DNA of 64,000 bases from an uncultured Acidimicrobiaceae bacterium (GCA_947259365.1 CAMYMC010000015.1:1-64000); one strand, 5' to 3'; positions 26,902 through 37,700 are shown, counted from the first letter of the stretch. Numbers and translations are program-made. Notes: a model not told the origin generated them from the sequence alone.

Positions 26902-29157
26902 ATGAGCGTGATCGGCGCGGTCATCGACGAATGGCAGAGCCGTGAGGACTGGGGCAACCGCATCGTGTCGGTCCGCCATGCCCCCCGCCGCCCGCCGCGA
27001 CACGCCGACCCTCAGCCGGCTCTCCCCCCCGGCCTTGCGGCGCGACTCGAGGCCCTCGGGATCGGTCGGCTCTACACGCACCAGGCCGAGGCCGTCGAGA
27101 AGATCACGACCGGCACCCACACCGTCATCGCCACCGGGACCGCGTCGGGCAAGTCGCTCGCCTACCAGGTTCCCATCGCCGCCCTCGGCGAGGCGGGAGC
27201 CGCCGCCACCGCGCTCGCCCTCTACCCGACGAAGGCGCTGGCTCGGGACCAACTCGGGGCCTTCCACCGGATCGGTGGCGACCGGCTCACCGCGGCGGTA
27301 TACGACGGAGACACCCCCCGGGACGAGCGAGCCGGCATCCGCCGCCACGCCGACGTCGTCCTCACGAACCCCGACATGCTCCACATCGGGATCCTCCCCA
27401 ACCACGAGCGCTGGAGGCACTTTCTCGGCCGGCTCCGCATCGTCGTCGTCGACGAGATCCACTCGTTCAAGGGCATCTTCGGAAGCCACGTCGGGCTCGT
27501 GCTCCGGAGGCTGCGCCGGCTCGCTTCCCATCACGGCGCCGAGCCCACGTTCGTGTTCACCTCGGCCACGATCGGCAACCCGACCGAGCTCGCATCGGCG
27601 CTCTCGGGGCTCCCGGTGGTCGCCGTCGACGGCGACGGCGCCCCCGAGGGCGACAAGTACTTCGTGCTCTGGAACCCGGAGCTGGAGGATGCGGAACGTG
27701 GGACCAGGGCCAGCCCCCTCACCGACGCCACCCGCATCTTCGCCGACCTCGTCGAGCGTGACCTCCACACCATCGTCTTCGCCAGGAGTCGCAAGGCCAG
27801 CGAGCTCGTCTACCGCTGGACCCGGGACCGGCTCGACGCCGACCACGCCGCCGCCATCGCCCCATACCGCGCCGGGTACCTGCCTGCGGAGCGGAGACGG
27901 ATCGAGGCCGACCTCTTCGCCGGGCGTCTCCTCGGCGTCGCCGCGACGAACGCGCTCGAACTCGGCATCGACGTCGGCGGCCTCGACGCAGCCGTCATCA
28001 CGACGTTTCCCGGAACGATCGCCTCGTTCCGGCAGCAGGCGGGACGATCCGGGCGCAGGAATCGAGCTTCGGTCGCAGTCCTCGTCGCCGGCCAGGACGC
28101 ACTCGACCAGTACTACATGCACCATCCCGAGGACCTGTTCGCGCGCACCGCCGAGGCCGCCGTCGTCAACCCTGCGAACCCTGCGATCCTCGAGAGCCAC
28201 GTCGCGTGCGCCGCTCACGAGCTGCCGCTCGTTCCCGAAGACGCCGCAATCCTCGGCGACGACTTCGAGGCGCTGCTGCCGGACATGGTCGGCGACGGCA
28301 GGTTGGGGGTCCGTGAAGGAAGGCTCTACTGGGCGGAGGGACGGACGCCGGCGCCGGGGGTCAGCATCCGCACCGCCGGAGGTAGTCCCTATCGGATCAT
28401 CGCCGGCGGCGAGCTGCTCGGCACCGTGGACGAAGGCCGGGCGTTCACCCAATGCCACCCAGGCGCCGTCTACCTCCACCAGGGCGATGGCTTCGTCGTG
28501 GACGACCTCGACCTCGAGACGAGGGAGGTCCGCGTCCACCCGGCGGAGACCGGGTACTACACCCAGCCGAAGGTCGACAAGGACCTGACCGTCGAGGCCA
28601 CAGCCGCATCCCGGAAGATCGGCGACGCGGCGGTGACCCACGGGACCGTCGAGGTCGTCACCGACGTCATCGCGTACCAGCGGAGATCCATCACCACCGG
28701 GGAGGTGCTCGAAACGCGCCCCCTCGACCTGCCGACGAGGCGCTTCACCACCCAGGCCGTGTGGTACGAGATCCCGGACGCCGTCGTCACCGCCGCCGGC
28801 GTGACCCCGGCGGCGCTGGCGGGCACGCTGCACGCCGCCGAACACACCGCGATCGCGATGCTGCCGCTGTTCGCCATCTGCGACCGGTGGGACGTCGGCG
28901 GGCTCTCGATCACCCGTCACCCTCAGCTGGGCCTGCCAACGTGGTTCGTCTACGACGGCTACCCCGGCGGGGCGGGGATCGCCCCCATCGCCTACGAGCG
29001 GGCCGAGCGACATCTCCAAGCGACGCTGGCCGCCCTCGAGGAGTGCCCATGCGCTGCGGGTTGCCCCTCGTGCGTGCAGTCCCCGAAGTGCGGAAACTTC
29101 AACGAGCCCCTCGACAAGGATGGCGCCGTCGCCCTGTTGCGCGCCGTCCTCGGCTGA
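26902..29157 (+). CDS. DEAD/DEAH-box helicase with C-terminal DUF1998/Zn-binding region (MrfA/Rv3649-like)
   Basis: LYTHQAEAVEKI, IATGTASGKSLAYQVP, VVVDEIHSFKGIFGSH, FTSATIGNP, GRSGRRNRASVAVLVA; CPCAAGCPSCVQSPKCGNFNEPLDKDGA C-terminus. Confidence 0.93.
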   Translation: MSVIGAVIDEWQSREDWGNRIVSVRHAPRRPPRHADPQPALPPGLAARLEALGIGRLYTHQAEAVEKITTGTHTVIATGTASGKSLAYQVPIAALGEAGAAATALALYPTKALARDQLGAFHRIGGDRLTAAVYDGDTPRDERAGIRRHADVVLTNPDMLHIGILPNHERWRHFLGRLRIVVVDEIHSFKGIFGSHVGLVLRRLRRLASHHGAEPTFVFTSATIGNPTELASALSGLPVVAVDGDGAPEGDKYFVLWNPELEDAERGTRASPLTDATRIFADLVERDLHTIVFARSRKASELVYRWTRDRLDADHAAAIAPYRAGYLPAERRRIEADLFAGRLLGVAATNALELGIDVGGLDAAVITTFPGTIASFRQQAGRSGRRNRASVAVLVAGQDALDQYYMHHPEDLFARTAEAAVVNPANPAILESHVACAAHELPLVPEDAAILGDDFEALLPDMVGDGRLGVREGRLYWAEGRTPAPGVSIRTAGGSPYRIIAGGELLGTVDEGRAFTQCHPGAVYLHQGDGFVVDDLDLETREVRVHPAETGYYTQPKVDKDLTVEATAASRKIGDAAVTHGTVEVVTDVIAYQRRSITTGEVLETRPLDLPTRRFTTQAVWYEIPDAVVTAAGVTPAALAGTLHAAEHTAIAMLPLFAICDRWDVGGLSITRHPQLGLPTWFVYDGYPGGAGIAPIAYERAERHLQATLAALEECPCAAGCPSCVQSPKCGNFNEPLDKDGAVALLRAVLG

Positions 29158-29186
29158 GACGGGAGGTGCCTCGCTATCGTGGCTTG

Positions 29187-29540
29187 ATGGCGTATCTCGT
29201 CGTGTCCGAGTGCAGGGTGTCGCTTGCCCGCATGCAGGAGTTCACCGCGCAGGTCCAGCATTGGGAGCAGGACGCCCTCCGCCACCCGAGCGCCCCCCGC
29301 CACCATGCCGTCTACCTGTCCGCCGGAGACCCGGCGCGGGTCTTGGTCATCAGCGAGTTCGATTCGAGAGATGCCGCGACCGACTTCGAGGAGGCCGGCC
29401 TGCTCGCCGCGTTCCGCGACGCCGTCCTCCGTTGCGTCGCGGCGACGCCGGAGACCGCGGCCGGGTTCGACCTCTTCTATGCGGCGACACCGGACGGCCC
29501 TGCCGTCACCTTCGGCGAGACGACCCACCCGAAGCCCTGA
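29187..29540 (+). CDS. Small dimeric alpha/beta-barrel (ABM-like) domain protein
   Basis: MAYLVVSECRVSLARMQEFTAQVQHWEQDALRHPSAPRHHAVYLSAGDPARVLVISEFDSRDAATDFEEAGLLAAFRDAV. Confidence 0.6.
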   Translation: MAYLVVSECRVSLARMQEFTAQVQHWEQDALRHPSAPRHHAVYLSAGDPARVLVISEFDSRDAATDFEEAGLLAAFRDAVLRCVAATPETAAGFDLFYAATPDGPAVTFGETTHPKP

Positions 29541-29660
29541 CGGCCCGGGCCGGCAGCCGGCCCCCTGGCGCTCATGCGTTCCCGTCGAGACATGCCCGCG
29601 GCCCCACGTCGAGCCGGGTGGCGACATGTGCCGCATCCGCGTTGAAGAACCGGTACAACC

Positions 29661-30176
29661 TCATGGTGCGGCATCCGATGTAGCCCACGGACGCCGGCCT
29701 GAGCTCGTCGTGGACGGAACGACCCGAGGTGCCACCGGCGGCGCGGGGCCGACGGCCCGGGAGCGCGACGACGCGCCGACGACTGCGGCCGGTGCGAACT
29801 CGGCCCGGCCCGACGCCCGCACGGTGTGCGCCCCGAGCATGAGAAGTCGCACCGGGACGACGACGAGGACCTCGACCTCGCGGCGGGCGAGCGAGCGGTC
29901 CACGGAGCATCCGCACGAGACGAGCCGGGCGCCGTTGGCGGACGCGAATCGCGATGCCTCCGCAACCGGGCTCCCCCGCGCTCCGAAGGGCCGGAACGTC
30001 ACGGGTGCGGCGGCGAGGGCAGCCGCATCCGCGGCCGCCACCGCCTGCGCCCTCGCCGCCAGGTACCTGCCGACGTCGACGATCCCGACGGTCAGCACGA
30101 CGACGACCGCGATGACGCCGACGAGGGGAAGGGTGGCCGCCCCGCGCTCGCACGGCCGGTCGGCCGCACCGCTCAC
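29661..30176 (-). CDS. TadE-like/pseudopilin helicase-secretion neighbourhood protein
   Basis: VSGAADRPCERGAATLPLVGVIAVVVVLTVGIVDVGRYLAARAQAVAAADAAALAAAP; typical of the actinobacterial tad locus; GTGA overlap with the upstream gene. Confidence 0.8.
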   Translation of the reverse strand: MSGAADRPCERGAATLPLVGVIAVVVVLTVGIVDVGRYLAARAQAVAAADAAALAAAPVTFRPFGARGSPVAEASRFASANGARLVSCGCSVDRSLARREVEVLVVVPVRLLMLGAHTVRASGRAEFAPAAVVGASSRSRAVGPAPPVAPRVVPSTTSSGRRPWATSDAAP

Positions 30177-30535
30177 CGTTCGACACGCATCGTCGCCGTC
30201 GCAGACAACTCGACGACCCGGCCCCCGAAGACGGGAGCGGCGACCCGGTGCCCAACCCGGACGACGACGACGGCTTTGGCCCCCACCACGTCGGGGCGCC
30301 GCACCGAGACCCGGGCATCGCGACCGCGGGGCCCCAGCGCCGCCCGGGCGGCGCCAACCGCCCGGGCAGGGTCGGGCGACGTCGCGGCCTCCCGCGCTCC
30401 CTCTCGTGCCGCGTTGACCACCTCGAGCTGGGTGCGGGCGACGAGGGCGACCTCGACGGCGGCGAGCAGGACGAGGATCAGGATCGGCACCACGAGCGCG
30501 AACTCGACCACCGCGCTGCCCTCGTCGCGGGTCAC
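30173..30535 (-). CDS. TadE-like pilus assembly protein
   Basis: VTRDEGSAVVEFALVVPILILVLLAAVEVALVARTQLEVVNAAREGAREAA. Confidence 0.85.
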   Translation of the reverse strand: MTRDEGSAVVEFALVVPILILVLLAAVEVALVARTQLEVVNAAREGAREAATSPDPARAVGAARAALGPRGRDARVSVRRPDVVGAKAVVVVRVGHRVAAPVFGGRVVELSATATMRVER

Positions 30536-30702
30536 GGCATGAATCGCCGCACCCGCTCGACGGCGGCATCGAACAGCGACGCAAGCACGTCGGTGCTCGT
30601 AGCCCATGTGATGAGGGCGAGCGCAACGGCGGCGGCGGCGATGATGACGAGTGCGTACTCGGCGGTCGCCTGACCGCCCTGTCGGGACAACAGTTGCTGC
30701 AT
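30532..30702 (-). CDS. DUF4244-like Flp-type pilin candidate (56 aa)
   Basis: Translation MQQLLSRQGGQATAEYALVIIAAAAVALALITWATSTDVLASLFDAAVERVRRFMP*; G|QATAE prepilin-like site; GTGA overlap with tadE-like. Not in the ORF track. Confidence 0.85.
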   Translation of the reverse strand: MQQLLSRQGGQATAEYALVIIAAAAVALALITWATSTDVLASLFDAAVERVRRFMP

Positions 30703-30771
30703 GGGTTGTTCCTTCCTGGGCCCGGCAGCCGGCCGGGGCGGTGGGAAGCTCTCCTCGGAAACGACGCGGGC

Positions 30772-31380
30772 TCACAAGGCGAATCGGTCGAGAGCGGCGA
30801 GCACGGTCGGTCCGATGGTCAACACCAGGAACCCGGGCAGGATGAGGAGTGCGAGCGGAAAGAGCATCTTCACGGGGAGCCGACGGGCATGCTCCTGGGC
30901 CCTCGTCCGCTCCTCCGCCCGCAGTTCTTCGACGAGGCGCCGGACCGCGTCGTCCACGGGTGCGCCGGTCCGCAGCGCTCGGGCAGCTGCCCGATACAGC
31001 GGCCGTGCCGGGCCCCCGGCACCCTCGAGGGCGACCGAGAGCCCCGGGCCCCGGCCCGCCCGCATTGCCGCCTCGACGTCGGTTCGCAACGGGGGCGTGA
31101 CGTGCGCCGCGCCGTTCGTCAGCGCCTCGGAAAACGACAGCCCGGCGCTCAAGCCGAGCGAGACGAGCTCGGCGAGCAGCGCAACGTCGGCATCGGCCAC
31201 GCCCGGTCTGCGCCGCTTCCGGTAGATGAAGCCGCCGACGGCCACACCGAGCAGGAGCACGACCGCCGGCGCGGCAAAGCTGATGACGACCCCCGCGGAC
31301 ACGGCGGGCGCGGCGCGATGGCTGATGCGCGACGCGAGAGCGCCGGCGGCGAGCGCGATGACTGCCGCCGCGGTCGTCAT
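30772..31380 (-). CDS. Type II secretion F-domain protein (TadC-like)
   Basis: [29 protein letters not shown]...[39 protein letters not shown]. Confidence 0.85.
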   Translation of the reverse strand: MTTAAAVIALAAGALASRISHRAAPAVSAGVVISFAAPAVVLLLGVAVGGFIYRKRRRPGVADADVALLAELVSLGLSAGLSFSEALTNGAAHVTPPLRTDVEAAMRAGRGPGLSVALEGAGGPARPLYRAAARALRTGAPVDDAVRRLVEELRAEERTRAQEHARRLPVKMLFPLALLILPGFLVLTIGPTVLAALDRFAL

Positions 31381-32054
31381 CGCGTGCGCCTGCTCAGGGC
31401 GATGACGGCAACGAGGCCCGTGAGCAGCAGCCCGATGCCGACGAGGCCCACGGCGACGCCGGCGGTGCCGTGGGCGAGGAGCGTCGCGCCCCGACCGGAG
31501 GCGAGGAGGCCGACCGCGAGCAGGACAGGCGCTCCCCCGACCACCACCGCCGAGAGGCGCGCCTGCGCGGTGAGGGCGCGTCGCTCCCGGGCCAGCTCGG
31601 CGGTGAAACCGGCCCGGTCGGCGAGAGCCTCGAAGGTCGCCGCCGCGCGAGCGCCGGTACGAGCGGTCAGGTCGATGGCCGCGGCGGCGACGGGACCGTT
31701 GGTCGGAAGCCCTGTGGCGATCTCGGCGGCGAGCGCCTCGACGGGGAGCCCGGCGCGGGCCCTCCGCAGCACCGCTCCCAGGTCGAGTCCCGGCGCGTCG
31801 GCGACGGCGTTGACGAGCGCCCAGCGCAGACTGGAGCCGCCGCGCAACTCGGCGGCGACGGCGGCGAGGAAGGCTGCTTCGGCAGCCGGGGCGACGGTGC
31901 GGGCTGCGCGACGGCGGGCGGCAGCAACGACTGCCCAGCCGGCGGCGAGGACGACCGTGGCGACGGGGCGCCACGCCGCCGCCGCGGCGAGGGCGACGAC
32001 CCGCCAATCGAGACCGGCGGCGATGGCGCCGGCGAGAGCGACGGCTACGAGCAC
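31377..32054 (-). CDS. Type II secretion F-domain protein (TadB-like)
   Basis: [28 protein letters not shown]...[35 protein letters not shown] overlap with tadC-like. Confidence 0.8.
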   Translation of the reverse strand: MLVAVALAGAIAAGLDWRVVALAAAAAWRPVATVVLAAGWAVVAAARRRAARTVAPAAEAAFLAAVAAELRGGSSLRWALVNAVADAPGLDLGAVLRRARAGLPVEALAAEIATGLPTNGPVAAAAIDLTARTGARAAATFEALADRAGFTAELARERRALTAQARLSAVVVGGAPVLLAVGLLASGRGATLLAHGTAGVAVGLVGIGLLLTGLVAVIALSRRTR

Positions 32055-33100
32055 CGGTACACCTCCTCGACGGTGTCCCCAACCGTCGCGATGGATCGCA
32101 CCCGGCGTGCGCCCCGACGCCGTTCCATGTGGACGACGAGGTCGAGCGCCGACCAGAGCTGGCGTCGCACGGTGAGCTCGGCGACCTGCGATGCGCCGGA
32201 CAGGGCCAGCGTCTCGAGACGCCACAGCGCCTCCTCGGCGTTGTTGGCGTGCACCGTCGACATCGACCCGTCGTGGCCGGTGCTCATCGCCTGGATCATG
32301 TCGAGCGCCTCGGGGCCCCTCACCTCTCCGACGATGATGCGGTCGGGCCGCAGCCGGAGCGCATGACGCAGCAGATCTCGCATCGGAACGGCGCCGAGCC
32401 CTTCCGCGTTCGCCGGGCGAGCCTCGAGACGGACGACGTGGCCGGCGACCCGCAGCTCGGCGGCATCCTCGACGGTGACCACCCGCTCCCCCGGGTCGAT
32501 CGCCTTGGACATGACGTTGAGCAGCGTTGTCTTCCCCGAGCCGGTACCGCCGGAGACGACGAGGTTCCTCCTCTCGTCGACGGCGGCGGCCAGGACTCCG
32601 GCGCCGGCCGCGTCGACTCCCCCCCGGGCCTCGAACTCGTCGAGATCGGATACCGCCTCGGTGAACCGCCTCACGGCGAGCACGGGGCCGTCGAGCGAGA
32701 CCGGGGGGATGACGGCGTGCAGACGCGACCCATCGGGGAGCCGCGCGTCGACGGCCGGGGAGGCGTGGTCGAGGCGGAGCCCGAGTGGGGCGATGACCCG
32801 CTCGGCCGCAGCCTGCACCGCTTCGGGTCCCCGATAGGCGACGTCCGATCGCTGCAGCTCGCCGCTTCGCTCCACCCATACGGTGCCATCCGCGTTGACG
32901 AGCACGTCGCTCACGGCGTGGTCGCGAAGCAGCTTCTCGACGGGACCGAGGCCGACGACGGCATCGACGGCCTCTGCGACGACGTCGGGCCCGGCGAGCG
33001 GCGCCTCGTCGGCGAGCATGTCGAACGCCGCCGCTCGCAACGACTCGCGCTCGAGCGGCACGTCCGACTTGAGCAGCCGGGCGACGAGACGCTCGATCAC
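32045..33100 (-). CDS. TadA/CpaF-family secretion ATPase
   Basis: [72 protein letters not shown] 33100 overlaps the upstream stop (GTGA). Confidence 0.93.
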   Translation of the reverse strand: MIERLVARLLKSDVPLERESLRAAAFDMLADEAPLAGPDVVAEAVDAVVGLGPVEKLLRDHAVSDVLVNADGTVWVERSGELQRSDVAYRGPEAVQAAAERVIAPLGLRLDHASPAVDARLPDGSRLHAVIPPVSLDGPVLAVRRFTEAVSDLDEFEARGGVDAAGAGVLAAAVDERRNLVVSGGTGSGKTTLLNVMSKAIDPGERVVTVEDAAELRVAGHVVRLEARPANAEGLGAVPMRDLLRHALRLRPDRIIVGEVRGPEALDMIQAMSTGHDGSMSTVHANNAEEALWRLETLALSGASQVAELTVRRQLWSALDLVVHMERRRGARRVRSIATVGDTVEEVYRCS

Positions 33101-33654
33101 GTCCACGGCCACTCCCACACCTTGCGCATGGCGAGGAGCCACCGATCGGGCCGTGGCCGCACACCGCGAAGCAGGGCAGCCACCGTGGCGGCGCGGGCTC
33201 GCGGCAGCACCGGGCCCGGACCCGGCGGCGCCACCCTCCAGCCGGCCGCCTGCCACACCGCGGCGGCCCCGGCGTTCCGGATGACCTCCCCGGCCAGCAG
33301 CGGACGGAACGTGGCAACCGGGAGGATGTCGAGCGGCCGCAGCGGCGGCCGCGCCGGCGGAAGCCGGCCGACGACGGTGGGCCAGCCCGAAACGAGGGCG
33401 GCGAGCACGTCGGCCGCGTCCGTGGCGCTGATCCCTCCGTTGGGGAGGACGGCGACGCCGCGGTTGTGCGGCTCGAGGTCGCTGCGTCGCGGTCCGTCGC
33501 CGACGAGCCGGGCGAGGGTCAGTTCGCCGGGATAGCGCGGCCCATCCGGGTCGAGGTCGACGACGAGTGCCGTACCGCGCACCGCGGCGAGTGCGAGCGG
33601 CGCGACCGTGCCCAGGATCCCGTCCTCCGGTGCCCATGTGAGGAGCGCAGTCAT
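33097..33654 (-). CDS. Rv3660c/CpaE-TadZ-like protein (degenerate or short)
   Basis: MTALLTWAPEDGILGTVAPLALAAVRGTALVVDLDPDGPRYPGELTLARLVGDG; position directly upstream of the tadA-like gene. Confidence 0.6.
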   Translation of the reverse strand: MTALLTWAPEDGILGTVAPLALAAVRGTALVVDLDPDGPRYPGELTLARLVGDGPRRSDLEPHNRGVAVLPNGGISATDAADVLAALVSGWPTVVGRLPPARPPLRPLDILPVATFRPLLAGEVIRNAGAAAVWQAAGWRVAPPGPGPVLPRARAATVAALLRGVRPRPDRWLLAMRKVWEWPWT

Positions 33655-33765
33655 CACGTCCCCGTCGTCGACCGGATGGGAAGCACGCGCACCGTACGCA
33701 ACGGGTGTGACGGGAACAAGGGGTTCGAGACCCCCCCGACGTCGCCGCGGGATAACCTGGGCCCA

Positions 33766-34056
33766 ATGCCTGCAGAGCTGCGCATCTACCACATCGCGGC
33801 GGGACGGATGAAGGAGTTCGTCTCACTGTTCCACGACGAGGTCGCCCCCGCACGGCGGGCGAACGGCTTCGAGGTCATCGGCCCGTGGATCCACGAGGGC
33901 GAGAGTCAGTTCGTCTGGATCGCCGGGTACGACGGCGAGCTGTCGTGGGACGAAGCGGTCCGGCGGTACTACGACTCCCCGGAGCGCCGCGGCCTGACCC
34001 GGGACCCGCTGGACCTCATCGAGTCCGTCGAGACCCGGATGCTCGGAAAGAAGTGA
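33766..34056 (+). CDS. NIPSNAP-like small protein
   Basis: MPAELRIYHIAAGRMKEFVSLFHDEVAPARRANGFEVIGPWIHEGESQFVWIAGYDGELSWDEAVRRYYDSPER. Confidence 0.75.
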   Translation: MPAELRIYHIAAGRMKEFVSLFHDEVAPARRANGFEVIGPWIHEGESQFVWIAGYDGELSWDEAVRRYYDSPERRGLTRDPLDLIESVETRMLGKK

Positions 34057-34098
34057 GGCCCGGACGCCACCGCGGAGCCCGTCCGTAGAATCCACGCC

Positions 34099-34878
34099 AT
34101 GGCCAGAACCGCCGCGTTCTTCGACCTCGACAAGACGGTGATCGCCAAGTCGTCCACCCTCGCCTTCGGCAAGCCGTTCTACAAGGCCGGGTTCGTCGGG
34201 CGCCGCACGCTCATGAAGCTCGGGTTCGCCCAGCTGTTCTACGTGCTCTTCGGCGCAGACGAAGACCAGCTCGAGCGTGTGCGCGATCAGATGCTCCAGC
34301 TCACGGCGGGCTGGCATCGGGCCGAGATCGAGCAGCTCGTCGAAGAGACCCTCGAGGAGGTCGCGGAGCCTCTCGTGTACGCGGAAGCGCTCTTCCTCAT
34401 CGACGAGCACAAGCGGCAGGGCCGCGACGTCTACATCGTGTCGGCGAGCCCGGTCGAGATCGTGCGCCCAATCGGCCGCCACATCGGCGTCACGAACGTC
34501 ATCGCCACCAGGGTCAAGACGGACTCGGCAGGGTTCTTCCTCCCCGAGCTCGAGCTCTATGCGATGGGCCCGGGCAAAGCGGAGGCGATCCGGGCACTGG
34601 CTGCGGAGAAGGACATCGACCTCGAAGGCTCGTATGCGTACTCGGACAGCGCCACCGACCTGCCGATGATGGAGGCGGTGGGCAACCCGGTCGTCGTCAA
34701 CCCGGACAAGGAGCTCCGCAAGATCGCCGAAGAGCGCGACTGGCCGATCGTCGAGTTCCAGCGGCCGGTGAGCCTCGGCGACCCGCGCCGGGTGCCGCTC
34801 ATCAGCGGGGCAACCGTCGCCGCCGCTATCGCCGGCGCCGTGGCGATGGCGCTGCTGCGGCGGCGGGCGGCGAGCTGA
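34099..34878 (+). CDS. HAD-IB family phosphatase (SerB-like, Rv3661-like)
   Basis: [23 protein letters not shown]...[21 protein letters not shown]...[32 protein letters not shown]. Confidence 0.92.
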   Translation: MARTAAFFDLDKTVIAKSSTLAFGKPFYKAGFVGRRTLMKLGFAQLFYVLFGADEDQLERVRDQMLQLTAGWHRAEIEQLVEETLEEVAEPLVYAEALFLIDEHKRQGRDVYIVSASPVEIVRPIGRHIGVTNVIATRVKTDSAGFFLPELELYAMGPGKAEAIRALAAEKDIDLEGSYAYSDSATDLPMMEAVGNPVVVNPDKELRKIAEERDWPIVEFQRPVSLGDPRRVPLISGATVAAAIAGAVAMALLRRRAAS

Positions 34879-34912
34879 CGGCCGCCGGAGCCCGCGGCAG
34901 CGCTGCCGCTGC

Positions 34913-35464
34913 TCACGCCTCGCCGCCGGGTGCCCGGTCCTCGGGAGGCGGGCGGTCGTCGCCGAGGTCTGCATCGGTACCGGCGGGCTCGCGGTAGCCC
35001 ATTGCCAAGACGAGAGCGACGACGGCGAGGACGGCGGTGATCGCGGCGAGGGCGAGCCACCCCCACGGCGTCCCGGAACGACCGCCGGCGTCTCCGGGTA
35101 CGGCCGGGGTCGCGTCGCGCAAGACCGTGGGATCCACTCCGAGCTCGACGAGCGTGTGGACCTCGGAGCGCTCCGTGACGGCGCCGTCGAGGATCTCGAA
35201 CCCGATCCGCATGTCGGCGCGCCGCGGCAGCGTGAGACGGGCGCCCCACGCCCCGTCGCCGAGGTTCGACATCGGCACCCCGGCGCCGAACGCCGCACGG
35301 TCCGGCCCGTAGGGTTGCGCGAGCACGATCTCGGCACCGGTCTCGATCCCCACCACCACGTCGACGTCCACCTCCGACCCGGTCGCCGACACCGCGGTCG
35401 CCTCGGCCTCGCCGAACGGAGGCGTGAGCGCCACCGACAACAGGACGACAGCGAGATAGGTCAT
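34913..35464 (-). CDS. Secreted/membrane protein of unknown function
   Basis: [22 protein letters not shown] signal-like N-terminus and C-terminal [26 protein letters not shown]. Confidence 0.6.
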   Translation of the reverse strand: MTYLAVVLLSVALTPPFGEAEATAVSATGSEVDVDVVVGIETGAEIVLAQPYGPDRAAFGAGVPMSNLGDGAWGARLTLPRRADMRIGFEILDGAVTERSEVHTLVELGVDPTVLRDATPAVPGDAGGRSGTPWGWLALAAITAVLAVVALVLAMGYREPAGTDADLGDDRPPPEDRAPGGEA

Positions 35465-35587
35465 CGCGGCGACGTTACCGGCGCGGTCGCGGCTGCCGTG
35501 CCCCGCCCGGGCCCTCCCCGACGCGGTGGCACGGTCTTGCACGGCGACGTTCGCCCGACTATCACGCACCCACACGACGGAGGACGA

Positions 35588-36997
35588 ATGGCGGCGGCGA
35601 GAACGATCTTCGACAAGATCTGGGAAGACCACGTCGTACGTCGCGGCGACGGCGAACCGGATCTCCTCTACATCGATCTCCACCTCGTCCACGAAGTCAC
35701 CTCGCCGCAGGCGTTCGAGTCGCTCGGGCTCGAAGGGCGCTCCGTTCGCCGGCCCGACCTGACGCTGGCGACCGTTGATCACGGGGTGCCCACCGAGGGC
35801 CGGGCGCTCGGGATCCGGGACCCGCTCTCCAAACTGCAGATCGACACGCTCGTCCGCAACTGTGCCGACCACGGCATCACCCTCTACGGGATCGACGACC
35901 CGCGCCAGGGCATCGTCCACGTCATCGGGCCCGAGCAGGGCGTGACCCAACCGGGCATGACGATCGTGTGTGGGGACTCGCACACGGCGACCCACGGCGC
36001 GTTCGGTGCGCTCGCCTTCGGCATCGGCACCTCCGAGGTCGAGCACGTCCTCGCCACCCAGACGCTGCCTCAGGTCAAGCCGCGGTCGATGGCCATCACG
36101 GTGGAAGGCGAGCTGGGGGCCGGCGTCACCGCCAAGGACGTCATCCTGGGCATCATCGCCCGTATCGGCGTCGGCGGCGGCACCGGCCACGTCGTCGAAT
36201 ACCGCGGCGCGACGATCGCCGGCCTCTCCATGGAGGAGCGGATGACGGTGTGCAACATGTCGATCGAAGCCGGGGCGCGAGCCGGCCTCGTCGCTCCGGA
36301 CGACGCGACGTTCGCCTACCTCGAGGGCAGGCCTCACGCGCCCGCCGGGCAAGAGTGGGACCGGGCACTGGAGTACTGGCGCTCGCTGCCGACCGACCCC
36401 GACGCCGGGTACGACACGGCGATCGACATCGACGCCGCCGGCCTCGAGCCCTATGTGTCGTGGGGCACGAACCCGGCTCAGTCACAGCCGGTGACCGGCG
36501 CCGTGCCCGATCCGGCGGAGTTCGAGGACCTCTTGGAGAGGGAGGCCGCCGAGCGGGCACTCGCCTATATGGACCTCGAGCCGGGGACACCGATTCGCGA
36601 CATCAGGGTGGACCGGGTGTTCTTCGGGTCCTGCACGAACGCGAGGATCGAGGACTTGCGGGCGGGCGCCGCCGTCATTCGCGGCCGGGAGGTGCACCCC
36701 GACGTCGCGGCGATGGTGGTGCCCGGCTCGGGACTCGTGAAGCTCCAGGCCGAGGAGGAAGGCCTCGACCGGGTCTTCGTCGAGGCCGGGTTCGAGTGGC
36801 GCGACGCCGGGTGCTCGATGTGCCTCGGGATGAACCCGGACATCCTCATGCCCGGCGAGCGGTGCGCGTCGACCTCGAACCGCAACTTCGAGGGCCGCCA
36901 GGGCCGGCGAGGCCGGACCCATCTCGTGAGCCCGCAGATGGCCGTCGCCGCCGCCATCGCCGGCCACTTCGTCGACGTGAGGGAGTGGGGCCGGTGA
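35588..36997 (+). CDS. leuC: 3-isopropylmalate dehydratase large subunit
   Basis: [12 protein letters not shown]...[34 protein letters not shown]...[15 protein letters not shown]...[10 protein letters not shown]. Confidence 0.97.
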   Translation: MAAARTIFDKIWEDHVVRRGDGEPDLLYIDLHLVHEVTSPQAFESLGLEGRSVRRPDLTLATVDHGVPTEGRALGIRDPLSKLQIDTLVRNCADHGITLYGIDDPRQGIVHVIGPEQGVTQPGMTIVCGDSHTATHGAFGALAFGIGTSEVEHVLATQTLPQVKPRSMAITVEGELGAGVTAKDVILGIIARIGVGGGTGHVVEYRGATIAGLSMEERMTVCNMSIEAGARAGLVAPDDATFAYLEGRPHAPAGQEWDRALEYWRSLPTDPDAGYDTAIDIDAAGLEPYVSWGTNPAQSQPVTGAVPDPAEFEDLLEREAAERALAYMDLEPGTPIRDIRVDRVFFGSCTNARIEDLRAGAAVIRGREVHPDVAAMVVPGSGLVKLQAEEEGLDRVFVEAGFEWRDAGCSMCLGMNPDILMPGERCASTSNRNFEGRQGRRGRTHLVSPQMAVAAAIAGHFVDVREWGR

Positions 36998-37599
36998 GAG
37001 CAGTCGGGATCATCGAGGGGAAGATGGCGCCGCTGCCGCGCGCCAACGTCGACACCGACCAGATCATGCCGAAGCAGTACCTCAAACGCGTCGAGCGGAC
37101 CGGGTTCGGGCCCTTCCTCTTCCACGACTGGGCACACGACGAGGAGGGCGAGCCCGTGCCCGAGTTCGTGTTGAACCGGCCCGAGTACGCGGATGCCGTC
37201 GTGCTCGTCAGCGGGCCCAACTTCGGCTCCGGCTCGTCGCGGGAGCATGCCCCGTGGGGATTGGAGGACCGTGGCTTCCGGGCCGTGGTAGCACCGTCGT
37301 TCGCCGACATCTTCTTCAACAACTGCATCAACATCGGGTTGCTACCGGTGGTGCTGACCGAGCCGGAGGTGGCCCGGCTGACCGAGATCGCGGCAAACCC
37401 CTCCAACCACGTCACGATCGACCTCGAGCGTCAGACCGTGACGGCGGAGGGCTTCGGCGCGCGGTTCGACATCGACGCCTTCGCCAAGCACCGGCTCGGC
37501 CACGGCCTCGACGCCATCGCCCTCACCCTGGAGCACCTCGGTGCGATCGAGGACTTCGAGCGTCGGCGCCCAACGTTCGCTCCCCGCCCGGGGTCGTGA
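36994..37599 (+). CDS. leuD: 3-isopropylmalate dehydratase small subunit
   Basis: [23 protein letters not shown]...[52 protein letters not shown] overlap with leuC. Confidence 0.97.
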   Translation: MRAVGIIEGKMAPLPRANVDTDQIMPKQYLKRVERTGFGPFLFHDWAHDEEGEPVPEFVLNRPEYADAVVLVSGPNFGSGSSREHAPWGLEDRGFRAVVAPSFADIFFNNCINIGLLPVVLTEPEVARLTEIAANPSNHVTIDLERQTVTAEGFGARFDIDAFAKHRLGHGLDAIALTLEHLGAIEDFERRRPTFAPRPGS

Positions 37600-37700
37600 A
37601 CAGCGCGGCGGCCGCCGCGATCGCCGTCGTGGTCCTCATCGCCGCCTGCACCGCCGACGGGCTCGACGCCGCCGGGAACGTCATCGACAGCGCCGGGTGA
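37596..37700 (+). CDS. Tiny (34-aa) putative lipoprotein coupled to leuD
   Basis: [34 protein letters not shown]; lipobox LIAAC; GTGA overlap with the leuD stop. Confidence 0.4.
   Translation: MNSAAAAAIAVVVLIAACTADGLDAAGNVIDSAG

Noticed and set aside
26749-29019. 756-aa minus-strand ORF opposite the helicase
   Set aside because: Antisense mirror frame of the DUF1998 helicase, with Arg/Gly/Asp/Glu-rich non-globular composition.
29547-29563. GGGCCGGC-A-GCCGGCCC palindrome after the ABM-like gene
   Set aside because: Loop too short and no T-run; could be a chance GC palindrome, so not called as a terminator.
31377-33317. 646-aa minus-strand ORF starting MPRSVRCWPGRSSG
   Set aside because: Only the C-terminal approximately 226 residues (TadB-like) are real; the upstream part is an off-frame reading of the TadA/TadZ-like genes.
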